From: KBS50 sp042666615
Lineage (GTDB): Bacteria > Actinomycetota > Actinomycetes > Mycobacteriales > Micromonosporaceae
Reading direction: 5' to 3'
DNA length: 64,000 bases
NCBI RefSeq assembly: GCF_042666615.1
Contig: NZ_JBHTDD010000005.1
Location: 1-64,000 of the forward strand
The notes under the pieces are model-generated. The model saw nothing but the letters and a program-made list of their open reading frames with translations, made no database searches and was not told the DNA's origin. The position numbers were made by a program, and so were the translations under genes. Positions 58,216 through 64,000 of this stretch are shown one piece after another (the stretch's first letter is position 1; the number at the start of each line of letters is the position of its first letter).

Positions 58216-59697
58216 TCAGGTCCAGGCGAGCAGAGTCGCCTCCGGGTCACCCAGGAAGTCGCCCACGTCCCGGAGGAACTTCGACCCCAGCTCACCGTCG
58301 ATGATCCGGTGGTCGAAGGAAAGCGCGAGCGTGGTCACCTTGCGGATCTTGATCTCGCCCTCGTGCACCCAGGGCATCTCCCGGATCACGCCGAAGGCCA
58401 GGATGGCCGACTCTCCGGGCGGCAGGATCGGCGTACCCGTGTCGACGCCGAAGACCCCGACGTTTGTGATGCTCAGGGTCCCGCCGGCCATGTCCGCGGG
58501 CGAGGTGCGCCCCGCCTTGGCCGTCTGCACCAGGTCCGTCATCGCGTCGGCCAACTCGCGCAGCGTGAGCCGCCCGGCGTCCTTGATGTTCGGCACGATC
58601 AGACCGCGTTCGGTGGCCGCCGCGATCCCGAGGTTGACGTACTCCTTGACCACGATCTCGTCGCCGGCCCAGGTCGAGTTGACCATCGGGTGGCGGCGGA
58701 CCGCCAGCAGCATCGCCTTGGCGACCAGGAGCAGCGGAGAGATCCGCACGTCGCGCCATTCGCGCAACGCCCGCAGCCGGTCCAGGGCCTCCATCGACCG
58801 GGTCACGTCGACCGTGAGGAACTCGGTCACGTGCGGCGCGGTGAACGCCGACCGGGTCATGTTCTCCGCGGTGAGCTTGCGAACACCCTTGACCGGGATG
58901 CGCTGTTCACGGTCCGGACCGAACGACGGTGCCGAGAGCGTGGGCGCCGACACAGCCGCCGCGGTGACCGGCGGGGCTGCCGCGGTACCGTCCGCCGCCC
59001 GCTGCACGTCCTCCCGGGTGATGGACCCGAGCGGACCGGATCCGGTGAGAGCGGTGAGATCCACACCCAGGTCGCGGGCCAGCTTGCGGACCGGCGGCTT
59101 GGCCAGCACGATCGCTCCGCCCGCGCTGTCCGGCACCTGGGCGGGAGCCGGTGCCTGCGCGGGCACCGCTGGCGCGGCCTGCGCCGGCCGGGTCGGGGCA
59201 CCGGATGTCGCCGGTTGATCGGACGACGCCTTCCGCGGCCGGCGCTTCGCGGCGCTGGTCCGCGGACCGTAACCGACAAGCACCGGGGTGCGGCCGCCGG
59301 CCGGTCCCAGGCTGCCCACCATGCCGGGCTCGACCCCGCCCTCGGCGGGAGCCACGTCGACGGCGGCCAACGAGGCGGCGGACGGGGTGGGCAGGTCGGC
59401 GTCGGGCCGGCTCGTGGTGGTCGGAGCCGCCTCGTCGATCGGCCCGGCGCCCGGCTGCGTGTCGATCGCGATGATCGGCGTACCGACCTCGACCGTCGCC
59501 CCCTCCTCCTGGAAGATGGCGTGCACCTGCCCGGCCCACTTCGCCGGAATCTCGACCGCCGCCTTGGCGGTCTCGACCTCCACGATCGGCTGGTTCAGCT
59601 CGATCGTGTCGCCGACGGCCACCATCCACTTGAGGATTTCGCCCTCGGTCAACCCTTCCCCGAGGTCGGGCAGCGGGAACTCCTTGATACGCGACAT
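58216..59697 (-). CDS. 2-oxoacid dehydrogenase E2 (dihydrolipoyl acyltransferase)
   Basis: Transfers the acyl group from E1 to coenzyme A in a pyruvate or branched-chain 2-oxoacid dehydrogenase complex. The 493-residue protein has an N-terminal lipoyl domain (about 3-78) with the lipoylated Lys45 (VETAKAAVE), a Pro/Ala-rich linker, a peripheral-subunit binding domain (about 205-240; VRKLARDLGVDLTALTGSGPLGSITREDV), and a catalytic domain (about 265-493) with the H463-R-I-I-D467-G motif. It overlaps or follows E1beta closely. I used ATG 59697 (MSRIKEF); an ATG at 59709 is possible. Last gene of the three-gene operon; no E3 is seen here. Confidence 0.92.
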   Translation of the reverse strand: MSRIKEFPLPDLGEGLTEGEILKWMVAVGDTIELNQPIVEVETAKAAVEIPAKWAGQVHAIFQEEGATVEVGTPIIAIDTQPGAGPIDEAAPTTTSRPDADLPTPSAASLAAVDVAPAEGGVEPGMVGSLGPAGGRTPVLVGYGPRTSAAKRRPRKASSDQPATSGAPTRPAQAAPAVPAQAPAPAQVPDSAGGAIVLAKPPVRKLARDLGVDLTALTGSGPLGSITREDVQRAADGTAAAPPVTAAAVSAPTLSAPSFGPDREQRIPVKGVRKLTAENMTRSAFTAPHVTEFLTVDVTRSMEALDRLRALREWRDVRISPLLLVAKAMLLAVRRHPMVNSTWAGDEIVVKEYVNLGIAAATERGLIVPNIKDAGRLTLRELADAMTDLVQTAKAGRTSPADMAGGTLSITNVGVFGVDTGTPILPPGESAILAFGVIREMPWVHEGEIKIRKVTTLALSFDHRIIDGELGSKFLRDVGDFLGDPEATLLAWT

Positions 59698-59702
59698 TCC
59701 GC

Positions 59703-60692
59703 TCACCATCCGAAGGTGCGGTCGACGGCGTCGAGCACCCGGTCGAGGTCCGGCAGGTACTCCTCTTCGACACGGGATGCCGGATAGGGGGTGTCGAACC
59801 CGGTCACCCGCAGCACCGGCGACTCCAGGGAGTAGAAGCACTCCTCGGTGATCCGGGCCGCGATCTCCGAACCCAGACCCAGGTTGGCCGGCGCCTCGTG
59901 CACCACCACGCACCGTCCGGTGCGACGCACCGACTCGTACGCCGGGGCGAGGTCCAGCGGGGACATCGACCGCAGGTCGATCACCTCCAGTTCGCGGCCG
60001 TCCTCGGCCGCCGCGGTGGCGGCGTCCAGGGCGACCCGCACCATCGGACCGTAGGCCAGCACGGTCGCGTCGGTGCCTGGCCGCGCAACCCGGGCCGAGT
60101 GCAGCGGGTACGCGTCGGACAGCGGCGCGTCCAGCTCGACCGGCCCCTTCTCCCAGTAGCGTCGCTTGGGCTCCAGGAACACGATCGGGTCGTCCGACGC
60201 GATGGCCTGCTGGATCATCGAGTACGCGTCCTGCGGGTTGGCGCAGGAGACGACCTTCAGGCCGGCGGTGTGCGCGAAGTACGCCTCCGGTGACTCGGAG
60301 TGGTGCTCCACGGCGCCGATCCCACCGCCGAACGGGATCCGGATCACCATCGGGATCCGGAGCTTGCCGCCCGAGCGGTAGTGCATCTTCGCAACCTGAG
60401 ACACGATCTGGTCGTACGCCGGGTAGACGAAGCCATCGAACTGGATTTCACAGACCGGCCGGTAGCCCCGGATGGCGAGCCCGACCGCCGTACCGATGAT
60501 TCCGGACTCGGCCAACGGGGTGTCGATCACCCGGTCCTCGCCGAAGTCCTTCTGCAGCCCGTCGGTGATCCGGAAGACGCCGCCGAGCTTGCCGACGTCC
60601 TCGCCCATGATGACGACCTTCGGGTCGTTCTCCAGGGCGCGGCGCAGACCCGTGTTGAGGGCCTTGCCCAGGGTGAGCGTTTCGGTGGCCAT
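59703..60692 (-). CDS. 2-oxoacid dehydrogenase E1 component, beta subunit
   Basis: A 329-residue transketolase-fold subunit that completes the thiamine diphosphate enzyme with E1alpha. Motifs include VVIMGEDVGKLGGVFRITDGL (about 26-46), RVIDTPLAESGIIGTAVGLAIRGYRPVCEIQF (about 54-85), the metal/ThDP-near AVEHHSESPEAYFAHTAGLKVVSCANPQDA, and ESVRRTGRCVVVHEA. Whether the substrate is pyruvate or a branched-chain oxoacid cannot be decided from these motifs; related actinobacterial operons are branched-chain types (bkdABC). The ATG at 60692 overlaps the E1alpha stop by one base (TGATG), so subunits are co-translated. Confidence 0.94.
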   Translation of the reverse strand: MATETLTLGKALNTGLRRALENDPKVVIMGEDVGKLGGVFRITDGLQKDFGEDRVIDTPLAESGIIGTAVGLAIRGYRPVCEIQFDGFVYPAYDQIVSQVAKMHYRSGGKLRIPMVIRIPFGGGIGAVEHHSESPEAYFAHTAGLKVVSCANPQDAYSMIQQAIASDDPIVFLEPKRRYWEKGPVELDAPLSDAYPLHSARVARPGTDATVLAYGPMVRVALDAATAAAEDGRELEVIDLRSMSPLDLAPAYESVRRTGRCVVVHEAPANLGLGSEIAARITEECFYSLESPVLRVTGFDTPYPASRVEEEYLPDLDRVLDAVDRTFGW

Positions 60693-61873
60693 CAGTGAGC
60701 GCTCCCCTCGAACGAAGCCAGGTACCGGCTGAACTGCTCACGCTGCGCGTCGAGTTCGGGCGACCCGTTCGGATAGACGTGGTCGAACATCGACTCCGGC
60801 TCCGGGTTGGGCATGGTCAGCACCCGCTCGCGCAGTGCCACCGACTCCTGCCGGGCCTGCTCGTCCACGTCGGCGAAGAACGTGTCGTCGGCGATCTGCT
60901 GCCGGGTGAGGAACGCCTTCATCCGGGCGATCGGGTCCTTGGCCTGCCAGGCCTCCACCTCGCTGGCGATCCGGTAGCGGGTCGGGTCGTCGGAGGTGGT
61001 GTGGGCACCCATCCGGTACGTGTACGCCTCGATCAGGCTGGGTCCCTGGCCGAGCCGGGCGTTGTCCAGCGCGTGCCGGGTCACGGCGTACGACGCGAGC
61101 ACGTCGTTGCCGTCCACCCGGACGCCGGGGAAGCCGAAGCCAGCGGCCCGCCGGTACAGCGGGATGCGGGTCTGCCGCTCCAGCGGCTCCGAGATGGCGT
61201 ACTGGTTGTTCTGGCAGAAGAACACCAGCGGCGCGTTGAACACGCCGGCCCAGACGAACGCCTCGTTGACGTCTCCCTGGCTGGTGGCACCGTCGCCGAA
61301 GTACGCGATGACCGCCTCACCGTCGTCGCTGCCGGTCTTGCCGTCCATCGTCACGCCCATGGCGTATCCGGTGGCGTGCAGCGTCTGGGCGCCGATCACG
61401 ATCGTGTACATGTTGAACTTGAACTCGTTCGGGTCCCAGCCGCCCTGGTCGACCCCGCGGAACAGGCCCAGCGGCATGATCGGGTCGATGCCCCGGCAGT
61501 AGAGCACGCCGTGCTCCCGGTAGGTCGGGAAGGCCATGTCCTGCGGTCGCAGGGCCCGGCCCGAGCCGACCTGCGCCGCCTCCTGGCCGAGCAGGCTGGC
61601 CCACAGGCCCAGCTCACCCTGCCGCTGCAGGGCGGTCGCCTCGGCGTCGAGCTTGCGGACCAGCACGAGATCGCGGTACAGCCCGCGGTACTCGTCGTCG
61701 GTGAAGTCGACGCGGTACACCGTGCCGTCCTGGCCAGTGACGCTGTCGACGCGCTCGCCCGAGGGGGTGAGCAGCTGCACCAGATCGGTGCCGCCATCCC
61801 CGGTCGCCTGTCGCTTCGATCGGGATGTGGCCCGCTTGCCGCGGGCCGCGACCCCGGTGTCGCCCTTCGCCAT
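60692..61873 (-). CDS. 2-oxoacid dehydrogenase E1 component, alpha subunit
   Basis: A 393-residue thiamine diphosphate-binding subunit. The ThDP motif reads FGDGATSQGDVNEAFVWAGVFNAPLVFFCQNN (about 193-224), beginning GDG and ending in NN as usual. A Lys/Arg/Gly-rich extension of about 25 residues starts the protein. Other family stretches are LVLVRKLDAEATALQRQGELGLW, AFPTYREHGVLYCRG, and the SDDPTRYR phosphorylation-loop region (about 293-300). It is first in the operon with E1beta and E2. ATG 61873 follows a GGGAGAGATGG site. The upstream 530 bp hold the promoter. Confidence 0.94.
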   Translation of the reverse strand: MAKGDTGVAARGKRATSRSKRQATGDGGTDLVQLLTPSGERVDSVTGQDGTVYRVDFTDDEYRGLYRDLVLVRKLDAEATALQRQGELGLWASLLGQEAAQVGSGRALRPQDMAFPTYREHGVLYCRGIDPIMPLGLFRGVDQGGWDPNEFKFNMYTIVIGAQTLHATGYAMGVTMDGKTGSDDGEAVIAYFGDGATSQGDVNEAFVWAGVFNAPLVFFCQNNQYAISEPLERQTRIPLYRRAAGFGFPGVRVDGNDVLASYAVTRHALDNARLGQGPSLIEAYTYRMGAHTTSDDPTRYRIASEVEAWQAKDPIARMKAFLTRQQIADDTFFADVDEQARQESVALRERVLTMPNPEPESMFDHVYPNGSPELDAQREQFSRYLASFEGSAH

Positions 61874-62403
61874 CCATCTCTCCCTGTCGTCTGTGCGCCG
61901 GCACCGGGGGTGGCCCGATCGCGCTGAGGTGCGTCGGCCCGGCTGCCGCCGGGCCGGTGTGGGTGGCGACCACGCCTAGCCCTGGTGAGGGTTGCCGCGC
62001 GGCCGGGAGCCGGATCCGCAGGAGTGGTCCGACCCGCATGACGCCGGCCCCGCAACCGCCCTCCGCCTGGTACGCGGAAGGTACGGCCGCGTTGCCGTCG
62101 GGGTCCATACTCGCAGAGGAGGTGAGCAGCCCCACAGTTCGGTCTCCGTCAACCGTGGCAGGTCCGCTGTCCACCGCTGACGCGGGCGGACGGCGACGGG
62201 GCACTTCGTCACTCCTGCGGTGATATGGGCGTTCGCGTGCCGTCCGACACGCAAACTCGGCACCCTGACACGCTGTGTAACGCTGGCCAACTCAACGTCA
62301 CCAGGGCAATCTCGTTGTCGGCGTCATGCCCGGCGAAACATACCGGTGCCCTCCGCCGTGCCCACCGTGGGCCGGCCGCACCGTGCCCGCGAGGAGTCCA
62401 CCA
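61874..62403. other. Divergent intergenic region between the E1alpha operon and the repeat protein gene
   Basis: These 530 bp hold no gene I would defend. A GTG at 62204 (minus strand) has a good GGAG site and opens a frame that continues across the start of E1alpha in another phase; it could be a leader peptide but has no recognisable motifs. Less GC-rich stretches near 62265-62340 are candidate promoters for both directions. Confidence 0.45.
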
Positions 62404-63349
62404 GTGCCCGATCCCGGCTACCACCGCGCGCCGTCGCTGTTCGCCCGCCACCGGCCGGGCCGGCCCGGGCCGTACGCCGGCCGCGGCGACGCGTACGCCG
62501 GCCGCCGGGTCACCGGCGTCCACCGAGCCGACGGGCTCGCCGGTCCGGCACGTCGCTACCTGCTCACCGTGGCATTGCTGGCCGGCACCGCGTCGTTGCC
62601 GATCGTCGCTGTGATCAGCACCGGATCCGCCACCGTGCAGGACCGTGGCGGATCCGGCTCGCCGGACGGCCTGCCGCCGCTGTTCGACCCTCCCTCGGAG
62701 GGCCCTGTCGTGGTGGTGCCGCTGCCGCCGGCCTCTCCCATCGAGGACCCGTCGCTCAACGGCGTGGGAGACCGGACGGTCGGCACCGAGGACCGGCGCG
62801 AACCGCCGCGAGGGCCACGAGGAATCGGGCGGTCCGGTCATGGCAAGGGAGGTCCGGACACACCCGGTGGTCGGCCACCGGGTGTGCCGTCGCCGCCCGG
62901 TCGGCCGATCCCGTCGCCGCCCGGATCGGAACCGGGCACCCCCTCGCCGACCGGCACGCCGTCGCCCTCGCCATCGCCGCCGTCCACCGGCACGCCGTCG
63001 CCCACGAATCCACAGTCCCCGGACAGCACAGCCACGCCGAGNNNNNNNNNNNNNNNNNNNNNNNNNNNNNNNNNNNNNNNNNNNNNNNNNNNNNNNNNNN
63101 NNNNNNNNNNNNNNNNNNNNNNNNNNNNNNNNNNNNNNGAGCCCGACCGGCACGCCGAGCCCGACCGGGGCACCGAGCCCGACCGGCACGCCGAGCCCGA
63201 CTCCTACGCCGAGCCCGACCGGCACGCCGAGCCCGACCGGGGCACCGAGCCCGACCGGCACGCCGAGCCCGACTCCTACGCCGAGCCCGACCGGCACGCC
63301 GAGCCCGACTCCTACGCCGAGCCCGACCGGGGCGCCTGCGCGGTCCTGA
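62404..63349 (+). CDS. Pro/Ser/Thr-repeat surface protein, interrupted by an assembly gap
   Basis: From GTG 62404 (GAGGAG upstream) the frame encodes a basic Arg/Gly/Tyr N-terminus, one membrane segment (about 58-76, LLTVALLAGTASLPIVAV), then a Pro-rich region (VVVVPLPPASPIEDPS) and Gly/Pro repeats. After the gap (63042-63138) the sequence resumes as TPSPTGTPSPTG repeats, but one frame over, and stops at 63349. The protein is therefore probably a membrane-anchored wall-spanning repeat protein. True length is unknown. The family is not recognised. Confidence 0.6.
63042..63138. other. Assembly gap of 97 N
   Basis: Exactly 97 unknown bases replace part of the Pro/Ser/Thr repeat region. For the reading frame before and after to join, the true gap length must be a multiple of three, so 97 is probably not its real size. 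Confidence 0.9.
63139..63340 (+). repeat. Pro/Ser/Thr-coding tandem repeats
   Basis: Units based on GAGCCCGACCGGCACGCC (18 bp) and a variant with GACTCCTACGCC repeat through about 63340, coding for SPTGTP, SPTGAP and SPTPTP. The same pattern starts before the gap, so the gap most likely lies inside this array. Confidence 0.9.
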
Positions 63350-63401
63350 AGCGGGTCGCCGACGGTCGCCCGCCGTCGCCCCGTGGTGGAGCGTCGGATC
63401 G

Positions 63402-64000
63402 TCAGAGGGGGTCCTCGCCGAGGCGCTGCCGGTTCTCCTCGATCCACGCCTCGAGGGCGTCGGTGTCGTTCGGGTCTACGCCATCGGCCATCAGCTGCGC
63501 CACGGCAGCCGTGGCCGGGCTGCGCCGCTCACCCGTCGTGTAGAGCCGGACGAACTCCGGCACCATCTCCTCGACGGCGGCGTTCGTCTGGTCCACCGCG
63601 GCCTCGGGCAGGCCACGCCGCCGGGTCGCGTACGCCGCCCAAGACCGGACGACCCGGGGAAGCATCGCCGCGTCGTCCAGGTCCAGCACAGCCCGCCGGT
63701 GCACCCAGTCGAGCAGGAAGAGGCCAGCGACGGCCGGACTCCACCGCAGCGGATCCGGCTCCGGGAAGCTGGCCGCGTGGTCGAGGACCAGACTGATACA
63801 GAAGTGCAACGAGGCGAGACCGTTTCCGTCCACGGCGTCCAGGCCGTGCCGAGCCGCCTCCGGCGAGCCGAGGAACTCCCGAACCAGAGCCGTGCGCTGC
63901 TCCGCGCTGAGTTGCTCCGGTTCCGTCACCGGCGCCAGCGGCGGCGCCGGCAGCAGCGCGAGACGGGCGCCGACGAGTGCCCGGTCGGTGGCCAGCGACC
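63402..64000 (-). CDS. Hypothetical protein, 5' end beyond the window
   Basis: The frame ends at 63402 and remains open to the right edge. A GTG at 63929 could start a 175-residue protein, but the codons before it (…DRALVGARLALLPAPP…) look coding, so the true start is probably outside the window. The visible part is helical, with many Ala, Leu, Arg and Asp, no signal peptide and no membrane helix; segments include GLASLHFCISLVLDHAASF, LRWSPAVAGLFLLDWVH and ALEAWIEENRQRLGE at the C-terminus. I do not recognise the family. Confidence 0.6.
   Translation of the reverse strand, partial: SLATDRALVGARLALLPAPPLAPVTEPEQLSAEQRTALVREFLGSPEAARHGLDAVDGNGLASLHFCISLVLDHAASFPEPDPLRWSPAVAGLFLLDWVHRRAVLDLDDAAMLPRVVRSWAAYATRRRGLPEAAVDQTNAAVEEMVPEFVRLYTTGERRSPATAAVAQLMADGVDPNDTDALEAWIEENRQRLGEDPL

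Noticed and set aside
61614..62204. A minus-strand gene starting at GTG 62204
   Set aside because: Although it has a ribosome-site-like GGAG, it overlaps E1alpha in another phase and its product has no motif.
62326..63543. A single long frame running through the assembly gap to 63543
   Set aside because: After the gap that frame gives a charged EPDRHAEPD pattern unlike the segment before it; the Pro/Ser/Thr frame ending at 63349 continues the real protein.
1..64000. Chromosomal origin or DnaA box cluster
   Set aside because: The gene content is of the kind found near oriC, but I saw no cluster of DnaA boxes and no dnaA, dnaN or rpmH gene.

Overview
This is one contiguous stretch of a very GC-rich actinobacterial chromosome, most likely from the Micromonosporaceae (Micromonospora or Salinispora type). 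The evidence is the strong G/C third-position bias, frequent GTG starts, many ATGA/GTGA start-stop overlaps, and the gene order fhaA-fhaB-pstP-rodA-pbpA-pknA-pknB followed by a class E sortase, a DUF881 protein and crgA. That block is the actinobacterial growth and division cluster usually found near the replication origin. No origin, rRNA, CRISPR array, prophage or biosynthetic cluster was found. There are two tRNA genes, Leu(CAG) and Gly(CCC).

Layout. 1-128 is the end of an IS481-like element that runs off the left edge and sits in a palindromic hairpin. 0.2-4.6 kb holds a small membrane protein, a secreted subtilisin, and a two-gene operon for a WecG/TagA glycosyltransferase and an NAD-dependent epimerase. 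4.7-14.1 kb, after tRNA-Leu, is the cell-wall and Ser/Thr phosphorylation operon: two FHA proteins, a PP2C phosphatase, RodA, a class B PBP, PknA-like and PknB kinases. 14.2-19.4 kb carries an SDR, a glutamine amidotransferase, the sortase group and crgA. 19.6-25.3 kb encodes a membrane Fe-S oxidoreductase resembling mycobacterial EtfD, a GPP34 protein and two CNNM/CorC-type membrane proteins. 25.4-30.0 kb is a peptidoglycan hydrolase group: two NlpC/P60 proteins around a large amidase, one preceded by a c-di-AMP (ydaO) riboswitch.

30-45 kb is a mosaic of single genes and regulator/target pairs: dcd, an M43 metalloprotease, an MFS exporter with a divergent XRE/MmyB-type regulator, an FMN-reductase/GNAT fusion with a divergent MarR regulator, remnants including a deleted HIT-family gene, an F420-type oxidoreductase, a secreted sugar dehydrogenase, VapBC and a degenerate asparaginase-like protein. 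45-52.4 kb has RlpA, a SpoIIE-type phosphatase, a FadE5-like acyl-CoA dehydrogenase, two DUF6458 proteins flanking SixA, a hemolysin III protein and PxpA. 52.5-62 kb holds a thioredoxin-NHL protein, a 1020-residue disordered membrane protein and a 2-oxoacid dehydrogenase operon (E1alpha, E1beta, E2). The end has a Pro/Ser/Thr-repeat surface protein broken by a 97-N assembly gap and a hypothetical gene that runs off the right edge.

The observations most worth a second look are a shared GTTAC-N6-GTAAC palindrome in front of both the EtfD-like gene and the FadE5-like gene, which suggests one fatty-acid regulon; a family of long GATC-based hairpins in intergenic regions, three of them between convergent genes; a possible ATC start codon; the riboswitch on only one of two paralogous hydrolases; the deletion pseudogene; and enzymes that lack expected catalytic residues. 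I did not find a clearly new multi-gene defence or biosynthetic system.
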